Below, piece after piece: positions 10,067-16,648 of a stretch of DNA of 16,648 nt. Made by a program: the position numbers and the translations under genes. The DNA is from Pseudomonadota bacterium (lineage in GTDB: Bacteria > Pseudomonadota > Alphaproteobacteria > Rhizobiales > Rhizobiaceae). How positions within the stretch are numbered: the stretch's first letter is position 1; the number at the start of each line of letters is the position of its first letter. A model generated the notes under the pieces. That model did no database searches. It was not told the origin of the DNA and was given only the letters and a program-made list of their open reading frames with translations. The DNA is taken from positions 1 through 16,648 of the forward strand of contig JAEXMK010000249.1 in the NCBI GenBank assembly GCA_023444445.1, in the 5' to 3' direction.

Positions 10067-10408
10067 ATGGCCAGTGAAAATATCGGTCATCTCGATGGCC
10101 GGGGTGCCCCGAAAAGCGAGACGGCAACGCGTGCACGGCAGGGATCAAAGGGACGTCCGGTCCTCGTCATCCTGATCGTCAGCCTTTTTCTTGCGCTCGT
10201 AGTGTGGGCTGTCGTGGAATATGCGGTTTTTAAACCGGACGAGAACCTGCCGCAGAACCCGCAGACGGAAACTGCACCGGTGCCGCAGCAGCCGTCGGGA
10301 TCAGGCACATTCGACAACAATCCGGCCAATGGCCGCGCGGTCCCGCCGGCATCGACCGAGACCAATCCTACAGCTCAGGACTCGACCGGAGCACCGCGAA
10401 ATCCATGA
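10067..10408 (+). CDS. Small single-pass membrane protein with Pro/Thr-rich tail, function unknown
   Basis: I do not recognise a family. From ATG 10067, preceded by CAGGGAGTG at good spacing, the product is 113 residues. Residues 1-30 are polar and basic (R22, R24, K28, R30). Residues ~31-55 form one strong hydrophobic helix (PVLVILIVSLFLALVVWAVV). The remaining ~58 residues are a low-complexity Pro, Gln, Asn and Thr-rich tail without Cys. Basic residues before the helix predict an N-in, tail-in-periplasm topology. In-frame codons upstream to 9872 lack a ribosome site and would add arginine-rich, non-protein-like sequence. The gene lies 95 bases before gcd on the same strand, so it could be co-expressed with the periplasmic dehydrogenase, but no functional link is visible. 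Confidence 0.7.
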   Translation: MASENIGHLDGRGAPKSETATRARQGSKGRPVLVILIVSLFLALVVWAVVEYAVFKPDENLPQNPQTETAPVPQQPSGSGTFDNNPANGRAVPPASTETNPTAQDSTGAPRNP

Positions 10409-10503
10409 TCGCGGCATGAAATTCCCATCATGATAATTTGTATGGAACCAGATTGCGCCCGATTCCATTTCACACAAAGTGACAGGAATCGGGGGTTTCA
10501 TTC

Positions 10504-12840
10504 ATGGCAGTCACCGTCACTGCAGTTTTCCTTGCGCTGATCGGCCTTGCGCTGTTCGGTTTCGGCTCTGAGCTCGTCATGTTGGGCGGGAGCTTTTATT
10601 ATGTGCTTTCCGGACTGGCCTTTCTGTTGACGGCCGTTCTGCTATTCAAGCGCAATCGCGCCGCCCTTCACGTCTATGCTCTCTTCATTGTTGCCACGCT
10701 CGCCTGGGCTGTCTGGGAAGTTGGCTTTGATTGGTGGCAGCTTGGCCCACGGGGCGGCGTCATCATCGTCATCGGTCTCTGGCTGCTGATGCCGTGGGTC
10801 AGAAAACCGCTTGGTTTTTCCAGTCCGACGGGGCACAGCTACGGCCCGAATGCCTGGCCGCTTGCCTTATCCGTTCTCGCCTCCGTTGCGGTTGCAGGAT
10901 ATTCCATGGCGCAGGACCCGCATGATCAGGCGGGCTCGTTGCCGCGGGAGACGGTATCTGCGGCACCGGCCTATGGCGGTGACGTGCCTGACGGAGAGTG
11001 GCATCAATATGGCCGTACTCCCTATGGACAGCGTTATTCGCCGCTGACCCAGGTGAATGTCGACAATGTCTCGCAGCTGAAAGAGGCCTGGCGATATCAG
11101 ACGGGTGATGTGAAGCTGCCTGACGATGTCGGCGAAACTACCTATCAGGTAACACCGCTCAAGATCGGCAATACGCTTTATATCTGCACACCGCACAATT
11201 GGGCGATTGCCATCGATGCGGCCACCGGCAAGGAAAAGTGGAAATACGATCCCAATGTCAGTCTCAATCCGGACCGCCAGCACCAGACGTGCCGTGGAGT
11301 TTCCTATTATGCCGAACCAAACGCCGCTGCCGGTACGACCTGTGCCCAGCGCGTTTACCTGCCGACCTCGGATGCACGCCTGATCGCGCTCGATGCGGCC
11401 ACCGGCCAGGTCTGCACTTCCTTTGCCGATCAGGGTGTGCTGCATCTTGAGCAAGGCATGAAATACAATCCCGCCGGTTATTATTATTCGACCTCGCCGC
11501 CGGTCATCGCGGCGGGCAAGATCATCATCGGCGGCGCGGTGAACGACAATTATTCCACGCAGGAACAGTCGGGCGTCATCCGCGCTTTTGATGTGAACAG
11601 CGGCGCTCTCATCTGGAACTGGGATTCCGGTAACCCGGAAAAAACCGAGCCGATCGCGGCGGGCGAGACCTATACGACCAACTCGCCCAACAGCTGGTCG
11701 GTGCTGAGTTATGACGAAGGCCTCGGCCTCGTTTATGTTCCGCTCGGCAACCAGGTTCCGGACCAGCTGGGGATGGGCCGCAGCGAGAATGTGGAGAAAT
11801 ATTCCTCCTCGATTGTCGCGCTTGATATCAACACGGGCAAGGACCGCTGGGTACGCCAGACGGTCCATCACGATCTCTGGGACATGGACGTGCCTGCCCA
11901 GCCGGTGTTGCTCGACATCACCAAGGATGGCCAGACCGTGCCAGCGCTGGTCGGCCCCACCAAGCAGGGCGACATCTACGTGCTGGACCGGCGCACCGGC
12001 GAACCGCTTTTGCCGATCACGGAAGAACCCGCACCATCAGGCACGATCCCCGAGGACTTCTCCTCACCGACGCAGCCGACGACGGCGCTGTCCTTCAAGC
12101 CGGAGCCGCTGAAGGAAAAGGACATGTGGGGCGTCTCCATGTTCGACCAGCTCGCCTGCCGTATCCGCTTCCATCAGCTGAACTACAAGGGCCGTGATAC
12201 GCCGCCGTCGCTCAACGGTTCGATCATCTATCCCGGCAATTTCGGCACGTTCAATTGGGGCAGCGTGGCGGTCGATCCCGAACGGCAGGTGATGTTCGGC
12301 ATGCCGACCTATCTCGCCTTCACGTCGCAACTCGTACCGCGCGCCCAGATTCCGCCGAAGGGACAGGATGAAAAGGGCAGCGAACAGGGCCTTAACCGCA
12401 ATGATGGTGCACCCTATGGCGTGTTCATGGGACCGTTCCTAGGTCCGCTGCAAATTCCCTGCCAGGCGCCGCCATGGGGTTATGTCGCGGGTGCTGATTT
12501 GCGCACCGGCGATATCGCCTACAAGCACAAGAACGGCACGGTCTATGACATGACGCCGCTGCCGCTGCCATTCAAAGTGGGCGTGCCAGGCATTGGCGGA
12601 CCGATGATCACCAAGGGCGGCGTCGCGTTCCTCGGTGCGGCCGTCGACAACTATCTGCGCGCCTATGATCTCACCACGGGCAAGCAGCTCTGGGAGGGGC
12701 GTCTTCCCGCGGGCGGTCAGGCAACGCCCATGACCTATTCGCTTGAGAACGGAAAGCAATATGTGGTGATGGTCGCAGGCGGCCACGGTTCGGTTGGAAC
12801 AAAGCCTGGCGATTACGTCATCGCTTATACCCTGCCGTAA
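10504..12840 (+). CDS. gcd: Membrane-bound PQQ-dependent glucose dehydrogenase
   Basis: Oxidises D-glucose (possibly other aldoses) to gluconolactone in the periplasm and passes electrons to ubiquinone. The 778-residue protein is close to E. coli Gcd (796). Five hydrophobic helices fill residues ~1-135, followed by an eight-bladed propeller domain beginning at WHQYGRTPYGQRYSPL. Key positions are conserved: His231 in CTPH (E. coli His262), Asp460 in HHDLWDMD (E. coli catalytic Asp466) and Lys487 (E. coli Lys493, contacting PQQ), with the same 27-residue spacing between the last two. The C-terminus RLPAGGQATPMTY and GGHGSVGTKPGDY is typical. The glucose/quinate/shikimate family is certain; glucose as substrate is inferred from similarity to Gcd. 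A G5 tract precedes the ATG. No PQQ biosynthesis gene is in the window. Confidence 0.95.
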   Translation: MAVTVTAVFLALIGLALFGFGSELVMLGGSFYYVLSGLAFLLTAVLLFKRNRAALHVYALFIVATLAWAVWEVGFDWWQLGPRGGVIIVIGLWLLMPWVRKPLGFSSPTGHSYGPNAWPLALSVLASVAVAGYSMAQDPHDQAGSLPRETVSAAPAYGGDVPDGEWHQYGRTPYGQRYSPLTQVNVDNVSQLKEAWRYQTGDVKLPDDVGETTYQVTPLKIGNTLYICTPHNWAIAIDAATGKEKWKYDPNVSLNPDRQHQTCRGVSYYAEPNAAAGTTCAQRVYLPTSDARLIALDAATGQVCTSFADQGVLHLEQGMKYNPAGYYYSTSPPVIAAGKIIIGGAVNDNYSTQEQSGVIRAFDVNSGALIWNWDSGNPEKTEPIAAGETYTTNSPNSWSVLSYDEGLGLVYVPLGNQVPDQLGMGRSENVEKYSSSIVALDINTGKDRWVRQTVHHDLWDMDVPAQPVLLDITKDGQTVPALVGPTKQGDIYVLDRRTGEPLLPITEEPAPSGTIPEDFSSPTQPTTALSFKPEPLKEKDMWGVSMFDQLACRIRFHQLNYKGRDTPPSLNGSIIYPGNFGTFNWGSVAVDPERQVMFGMPTYLAFTSQLVPRAQIPPKGQDEKGSEQGLNRNDGAPYGVFMGPFLGPLQIPCQAPPWGYVAGADLRTGDIAYKHKNGTVYDMTPLPLPFKVGVPGIGGPMITKGGVAFLGAAVDNYLRAYDLTTGKQLWEGRLPAGGQATPMTYSLENGKQYVVMVAGGHGSVGTKPGDYVIAYTLP

Positions 12841-12862
12841 GGTCCACGGGATTTCAGGCAAA

Positions 12863-12894
12863 AAAAACCGGAATGGGTGACCATTCCGGTTTTT
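12863..12894. terminator. Bidirectional intrinsic terminator between gcd and the DUF892 gene
   Basis: A perfect 14-bp inverted repeat (AAAAACCGGAATGG / CCATTCCGGTTTTT) closed by a GTGA tetraloop, which is of the stable GNRA type. It has a T-run on the + strand and an A-run (T-run on the - strand) on the other side. It lies 22 bases after the gcd stop and 16 bases beyond the stop of the convergent DUF892 gene, so it can end both transcripts. Confidence 0.92.
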
Positions 12895-12910
12895 GTTTTA
12901 GGTGCGTGCT

Positions 12911-13411
12911 TTACGCCGCCTTTTTCTCTGCAGCGGCGTTGATCGAGGTCTTGGCAAGCGCCGTCAGCGCGTCGTCGGTCTTGGATTCTTCCTTGAGCGT
13001 TGCGTCCAGCAGCGAGACGGCCTTGGTATGGCCGAGCTTCTCCGCCCAGGCTTTCAGCGTGCCGTAGCGGGCGATCTCGTAATGCTCGACCGCCTGTGCC
13101 GAGGAAACCAGACCAGCATCGAGCGCTGGCGTGCCCTTGAAATCGTCGATGATCTCTTCGCCTTCGGCGATGATGCCCTGAATGGCTTCGCAGGTCTTGC
13201 CCTGCGCCCTTTTGCCAATGATCTCGAACACTTCCTGCAGGCGTTCGATATGACCCTGGGTTTCTTCCTTGTGCTTTTCAAAAGCCTGTTTCAGCTTCGG
13301 ATCGGTCGCTGCCCGCGCCATTTTCGGCAGGGCCTTCAGGATCTGCCTCTCGGCATAATAGATGTCCTTCAGCGTATCATAAAAAAGGTCGTCGAGTTTC
13401 TTCTCGGCCAT
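12911..13411 (-). CDS. DUF892/YciF-like ferritin-fold stress protein
   Basis: A 166-residue, almost fully helical protein of the DUF892 (YciE/YciF) family, four-helix ferritin-like proteins linked to general stress responses. Helix 1 carries YYAERQIL with E21. Helix 2 carries EETQGHIERL with E50/H54. A later helix carries AVEHYEIARYG. These are the likely di-metal ligands. The tail ends in an Ala/Lys-rich stretch. I prefer ATG 13411 over the in-frame ATG 13426 because GGGAGA lies 7-8 bases before 13411 and actually overlaps the upstream ATG. It is transcribed from its own near-consensus EcfG-type promoter and ends at the shared terminator. A role in iron or oxidative stress handling is inferred from the family. 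Confidence 0.9.
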   Translation of the reverse strand: MAEKKLDDLFYDTLKDIYYAERQILKALPKMARAATDPKLKQAFEKHKEETQGHIERLQEVFEIIGKRAQGKTCEAIQGIIAEGEEIIDDFKGTPALDAGLVSSAQAVEHYEIARYGTLKAWAEKLGHTKAVSLLDATLKEESKTDDALTALAKTSINAAAEKKAA

Positions 13412-13465
13412 TGGTCTTTCTCCCATGAAGTGAATTGCATGAAGTGCGTCATGCGCACGGAAGAC

Positions 13466-13491
13466 AAACTTTTTGCCGCTGCTATGGTTCC
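13466..13491 (-). promoter_or_regulatory. EcfG/RpoE2-type promoter upstream of the DUF892 gene
   Basis: On the minus strand GGAAC (13491-13487) is followed after 17 bases by GTTT (13469-13466), equivalent to GGAAC-N16-AGTT. The general stress sigma factor consensus of Rhizobiales is GGAAC-N16/17-CGTT. It lies about 55 bases ahead of the start codon at 13411. DUF892 genes are frequent members of this regulon. Confidence 0.72.
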
Positions 13492-13593
13492 GGGTTGGTT
13501 GTGCACAACGTTTATATTCGCGTTAGTGTAAGTAAATTCGGGACGCTTCGCCGCGTGCAGGTGGTAGCAGGTATCAAGGAAGAATGAAGGCCA

Positions 13594-14820
13594 TCAACCG
13601 AGGCGGAAAAGATCGGCGTCGGGGTCCTTTCCGCCATTGACGGCGGCCGCGACGATTTCGGCGGCGATCTGGCTGAAGGTGATGCCGTTTCCGCCGAAGC
13701 CCATCACCGCATAGACGTTTTTCATGCCCGGCACGGCGCCGATCAGCGGCAGGCCGGTGGTGGTGGTGCCGAAAGCCGCCGCCCAGCGATATTCCGGCTC
13801 ACCCAAATCGATGCCCAGAAGTTTTTCGATCTTGCGGCGGATCGTCTCAGCTTTCGAGGTCAGTTTGCGCTCCGATTGGTAGGCGGTAGGGTTTTCCTCA
13901 TCCTCGCCGCCAGCGATCATCCGCCCGTCGCGGTCGGTGCGCAGGTAGAGATAGGGATCGGACGCCTCCCAGACGATGTGGCTTTCCAGCCAGTCGGGCA
14001 GATCGAGCCCCTTTTTGCTCGCCAGCGCCCAGGTGGAGATGATCTGGTGTTTCGGGCTCTCCAGCATTTTCAGGAATTCATAGCCGGTGCAGAAAACGAC
14101 GTTGCGGGCGGAAAGGATCTTGCCGTCGGCGGTGGCGAGGACTACCTCGTCGCCGAGGCTTCTAAGATCGGTAATCTCGAGTTTCGAGACGATTTCGGCG
14201 CCCGTCGCCGCCGTATGGCGTAGCAGGCCGGCCGTCAGCTGTGCCGGATTGGCGGAAGCCGAGATATCGCTGAGGATTGCGGCGGTCCGGTCCAGCCCAT
14301 ATTGCTCCCGCAATTCAGCAGCGGACAGGAAGCGGGCTTCGATGCCAGCCTCTTCGCGCGCGGCTGCCTCGGCTTTCAACGCGCGCGCTCCCATTTCATC
14401 TCCGGCAAGATAAAGCGCCTGTTTGCGTTTCATGCTGCAGGAGATACCGAGCGTGGAAACGATTTCCTCCAGACGCAGCACGGCGCGGGCGGAGCGTTGC
14501 CACGCCCTGTCGGCCGCATCCCGGCCGATCATCTTTCTGAGTTCGGTGAGGGGGGTGTCGATCTCGTGCTGTATCATGGCGGTGCTAGCCACGCTGCTGC
14601 CCATGACAGGTTCGCGCCGGTCGATGATGAGCATCGTCTGTCCCGGCCTGTGCAGGGCGTGGGATACCAGCGCGCCGCTGATGCCGGCGCCAATCACGAT
14701 CGTGTCGTAGTGGTTGACGGTTGGTGTGTGCCTGCTGCGGACGCCTATGCGCGGGGTATCGGCCCAGAGCGGCTTTGAATCCCTGAGATCGCGTTCTTTC
14801 GTCAGTTTCGATGTCGGCAT
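13594..14820 (-). CDS. FAD-dependent oxidoreductase, DAO family
   Basis: A 408-residue flavoprotein of the D-amino-acid-oxidase-like (DAO, PF01266) fold. The dinucleotide motif VIGAGISG (GxGxxG at 44-49) is followed by IIDRREPVMGSSVAST, the usual FAD-binding strand and loop. The C-terminal GLPLIGAVPGMKNVY plus GFGGNGI completes the FAD site. An unusual 37-residue polar extension (SKPLWADTPRIG) precedes the Rossmann fold and is not a signal peptide. The start at ATG 14820 follows AGGATGA at good spacing, 19 bases after the TIGR02588 stop; the in-frame ATG 14865 would overlap that gene. The substrate (an amine, amino acid or similar) is not readable. It appears to be the last gene of the stress-promoter operon with TIGR02587/TIGR02588. 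Confidence 0.88.
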   Translation of the reverse strand: MPTSKLTKERDLRDSKPLWADTPRIGVRSRHTPTVNHYDTIVIGAGISGALVSHALHRPGQTMLIIDRREPVMGSSVASTAMIQHEIDTPLTELRKMIGRDAADRAWQRSARAVLRLEEIVSTLGISCSMKRKQALYLAGDEMGARALKAEAAAREEAGIEARFLSAAELREQYGLDRTAAILSDISASANPAQLTAGLLRHTAATGAEIVSKLEITDLRSLGDEVVLATADGKILSARNVVFCTGYEFLKMLESPKHQIISTWALASKKGLDLPDWLESHIVWEASDPYLYLRTDRDGRMIAGGEDEENPTAYQSERKLTSKAETIRRKIEKLLGIDLGEPEYRWAAAFGTTTTGLPLIGAVPGMKNVYAVMGFGGNGITFSQIAAEIVAAAVNGGKDPDADLFRLG

Positions 14821-14839
14821 GAAATCATCCTGAAAGGTG

Positions 14840-15250
14840 TCACGGCTCGGTATAGCCGGCGACATTGATGGTGAGCGTTGCGCTGCGGGGATCGTTGCGG
14901 AAGAAAAGCGTGCCTGTATCGCGAGACTCCGAGGCGACGTAATCGAACGTCACATCGGCGCTCTCCTGAGTCGCACCGTTTTGCTGCAGGTCGCCGCGCA
15001 CCTGCACCTGCGCCGCCGTCGTCATGGACAGGTTGCGAATATCGAACCGCACCCGGTATTGCCCAGCCTGCGCCTCCACACCCGTGACGGCGATTTCGAA
15101 GCGGGCATCCTCCGGCCTGTAGCGATAGATGTCATAACCGATCCCGCCCAGCATGGCGGCGACAAGAAGCGTGCAGATGGCGCCCGTCAGCCATTCCACC
15201 CAATGGGGCTCGGGGCTTTCCGTATGTTTGCGGCCCTTGGATATCGTCAT
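14840..15250 (-). CDS. TIGR02588-family membrane-anchored protein
   Basis: A 136-residue protein of unknown function that I recognise as TIGR02588, found beside TIGR02587. Residues 1-17 are polar. Residues ~18-40 form one membrane helix (WLTGAICTLLVAAMLGGIGY). The remaining ~95 residues look like a beta-sandwich domain (alternating strands such as FEIAVTGVEAQAGQYRVRFD), probably periplasmic and without cysteines. The start is set by TGAGGA 7-8 bases upstream, a ribosome site that includes the stop codon of the TIGR02587 gene, seven bases away. This arrangement implies coupled translation. A physical partnership of the soluble domain with the TIGR02587 membrane protein is inference from fixed gene pairing. 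Confidence 0.85.
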   Translation of the reverse strand: MTISKGRKHTESPEPHWVEWLTGAICTLLVAAMLGGIGYDIYRYRPEDARFEIAVTGVEAQAGQYRVRFDIRNLSMTTAAQVQVRGDLQQNGATQESADVTFDYVASESRDTGTLFFRNDPRSATLTINVAGYTEP

Positions 15251-15257
15251 CTTGTCC

Positions 15258-16118
15258 TCACAGGATCAGCCGGGCAGAGGCCGCACCGATCGAGGCGGGA
15301 ACGCCGAGAATGACGGCGGCATTCATGATCTGCGACAGCGATGTGTGGTCGAGGCGTTCGAAGGTCCAGAGCGTATAGATGCTGATGGCGATGGCGATGA
15401 TGTAGCCGGGGAGGGTAAAGCGGATGAAAGATTGCCACCATTGCTGGCCCTCATGCAACTGATGTGACCCCTTGAAGTGAAGCGCATAGACGAAGCCATG
15501 CATGATGGCGATCGACAGCAGGCAAAGCGCCAGAATGTGATAGGGCGTTACCTTGTAGGCGATCAGGATCATTTCTTCAGTTGGGGCGACGTTCAGGTTT
15601 AAAAAAAGCGCGCCGACCATCATCATGAACAGTTCGTGCAGATAACCCGTCTCGCCGAAATATTCGCCTTCTTCCTCGTCTTCATCGTCAGAGCGCTGGC
15701 CGAGCTGGCTGCGTCCAAGCAGCGCGCCGATGCTGGCTGGAACGGATTGCAGCGCAATCTTGGCGACGATATTGGAGGCGGTGATCTGGTCGTTCAGAAC
15801 GCCGAACAGCAGCAGCACAGCAGCACTGACGGCAATGCCCAGCCCATAGGCCGTTATCGCATCGCGCAGCGCCTGGCGCCAGGAGTGAACACTCTCGAAA
15901 CCGATGCGGCGGGCGAGAAAAAGCAGCAGCGGCAGGTTGAGGATGCAGAGCAGCAAGAGCCGCCACGGGTTGATATAAAGCCCGAGAAACCACATTTCCA
16001 TGGTCATCAGCATGGGTAGGGCAAACAGCAGCGCACCCGCGGTGCCGCGCGCAAGGCCGATCAGGAATTGCCTGACTTCGTCGTCTCCCGCGTCTTTACG
16101 ATCGATTGCTGTCGCCAT
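15258..16118 (-). CDS. TIGR02587-family integral membrane protein with internal duplication
   Basis: A 286-residue polytopic inner-membrane protein, about eight helices, of the uncharacterised TIGR02587 family. The two halves (residues ~16-139 and ~157-286) align. TMEM...INP..LLLLC at 39-58 matches TEEM...VTP..ILALC at 180-199 with identical spacing. W80/R85/Y91 match W228/R233/Y239. VPASIG occurs at both 126-131 and 273-278, each followed by Arg (136, 283). A very acidic linker (residues 144-152) joins the halves. ATG 16118 was chosen because GGGGGCAGA precedes it; TTG 16139 lies in the same frame but lacks a ribosome site and would fall at or upstream of the expected transcript start. A canonical EcfG promoter lies just upstream. 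Transporter or sensor roles are possible, but none is demonstrated by the sequence. Confidence 0.88.
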   Translation of the reverse strand: MATAIDRKDAGDDEVRQFLIGLARGTAGALLFALPMLMTMEMWFLGLYINPWRLLLLCILNLPLLLFLARRIGFESVHSWRQALRDAITAYGLGIAVSAAVLLLFGVLNDQITASNIVAKIALQSVPASIGALLGRSQLGQRSDDEDEEEGEYFGETGYLHELFMMMVGALFLNLNVAPTEEMILIAYKVTPYHILALCLLSIAIMHGFVYALHFKGSHQLHEGQQWWQSFIRFTLPGYIIAIAISIYTLWTFERLDHTSLSQIMNAAVILGVPASIGAASARLIL

Positions 16119-16140
16119 TCTGCCCCCAGTCTGGAGCAAT

Positions 16141-16165
16141 AACGCGAGCGTGTTTTTCTGGTTCC
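16141..16165 (-). promoter_or_regulatory. EcfG/RpoE2-type promoter upstream of the TIGR02587 operon
   Basis: On the minus strand GGAAC (16165-16161), a 16-base spacer and CGTT (16144-16141) exactly match the GGAAC-N16/17-CGTT consensus of the alphaproteobacterial general stress sigma factor. The -10 ends 22 bases before the TIGR02587 ATG, so the leader would be short. It lies in the 54-base gap after the PPC-domain gene. Confidence 0.85.
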
Positions 16166-16172
16166 GTTGCGT

Positions 16173-16613
16173 TTATCGCGCTGGATCGATGAGAGCGATG
16201 CCGAATTCCGGGCGATAGCTGCGCCGCAATTCCGCAGGTGTTTCGCGGATGATGACTTCCAGCGTTGGACGCACCATGCCCTTCAGAAAGTGGCCGCCCT
16301 TCGTGGAGCCATCGGCAAAACCCAGAACCACATGCAGGTGCGGATTGGGCATGTCTTTCTCGTCAAGGGTGATGTCACCGAGCAGGCTCAGAACCTCGCT
16401 CTGGTCGGTGACCGGTATTTCCTTATAGTCCTGCGTCGAAAGATCGAAAAAGGCGAGTGTTGCCGTGGCGAAGGCGCCTATAGCGCTTACCGACGCGGCG
16501 TTGATGTTCTCGGCCTTGGCAAAGCGCCTGATGGCCTCGAAGGCTTCTTCATCGGGATCGATGACGAGGATGAAGGTGCGCTCTGCGCCGCTTACCAGCA
16601 ATCTGCTTTTCAT
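16173..16613 (-). CDS. PPC (DUF296) domain protein
   Basis: A 146-residue single-domain protein of the PPC/DUF296 family, the domain also found in plant AT-hook proteins. Prokaryotic members form trimers and are often annotated as DNA-binding. The family core is visible: SAIGAFATATLAFFD, then NPHLHVVLGFADG and GGHFLKG with conserved Gly and His residues. No AT-hook is present, so DNA binding is not supported by the sequence itself. The start ATG 16613 follows a strong GGGAGGA. The promoter would lie at or beyond the window edge. It precedes the TIGR02587 operon on the same strand and may read into it, but that operon also has its own stress promoter. Confidence 0.87.
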   Translation of the reverse strand: MKSRLLVSGAERTFILVIDPDEEAFEAIRRFAKAENINAASVSAIGAFATATLAFFDLSTQDYKEIPVTDQSEVLSLLGDITLDEKDMPNPHLHVVLGFADGSTKGGHFLKGMVRPTLEVIIRETPAELRRSYRPEFGIALIDPAR

Positions 16614-16648
16614 GTGTTCCTCCCAAATAGAAGTGCCGCCGGGAAACC

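Noticed and set aside
10454..10480. GGAAC upstream of gcd as an EcfG promoter
   Set aside because: The sequence at the -10 position reads CCAT/CATT, so the match is too weak to call.
13427..13593. Terminator after the DAO oxidoreductase on the minus strand
   Set aside because: Only a 4-bp ACGC/GCGT stem without a T-run is visible; read-through toward DUF892 cannot be excluded, but no terminator can be called.

Overview
The window looks like chromosomal DNA of an alphaproteobacterium of the order Rhizobiales, most likely Agrobacterium/Rhizobium. The basis is high-GC coding DNA with rhizobial-type codon use, tightly packed operons, GGAAC-N16/17-(C/A)GTT promoters typical of the EcfG/RpoE2 general stress response, and a TIGR02587/TIGR02588 gene pair. 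The genus is inferred from remembered family resemblance. I saw no tRNA, rRNA, CRISPR array, insertion sequence or phage gene.

Region 1 (15-4640, + strand) is a complete five-gene branched-chain-amino-acid-type (HAAT) ABC importer: periplasmic binding protein, livG, livF, livH, livM. The livG frame is cut by an in-frame TAA at codon 79, between the Walker A segment and the signature/Walker B segment. The reading frame and family-like sequence are preserved after the stop.

Region 2 (4763-9551, + strand) is a ketone-body and valine-intermediate catabolic set: 3-hydroxyisobutyrate dehydrogenase (mmsB), acetoacetyl-CoA synthetase and D-3-hydroxybutyrate dehydrogenase (bdhA), with overlapping or nearly touching ends, followed by an AraC-type regulator. 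3-Hydroxybutyrate would be oxidised to acetoacetate (BdhA) and then activated to acetoacetyl-CoA (AacS). The neighbouring importer may supply such small (hydroxy)acids, which is inference.

Region 3 (9552-10503) is a roughly 515-base gene-poor stretch with several small dyads, then a 113-residue single-pass membrane protein with a Pro/Thr-rich tail.

Region 4 (10504-12894) is a membrane-bound PQQ-dependent glucose dehydrogenase (gcd), closed by a strong terminator that also serves the convergent gene downstream.

Region 5 (12911-16613, - strand) is a stress-type cluster. It holds a PPC/DUF296 protein, an operon of TIGR02587 membrane protein, TIGR02588 protein and an FAD-dependent DAO-family oxidoreductase, and a separate DUF892 (YciF-like) ferritin-fold protein. 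A textbook EcfG-type promoter precedes TIGR02587 and a near-consensus one precedes DUF892, so both units probably belong to the general stress regulon. The TIGR02587 protein shows an internal duplication of a unit of about four membrane helices. The function of this membrane protein/TIGR02588/oxidoreductase module is unknown to me, and it is the best candidate here for an undescribed system.
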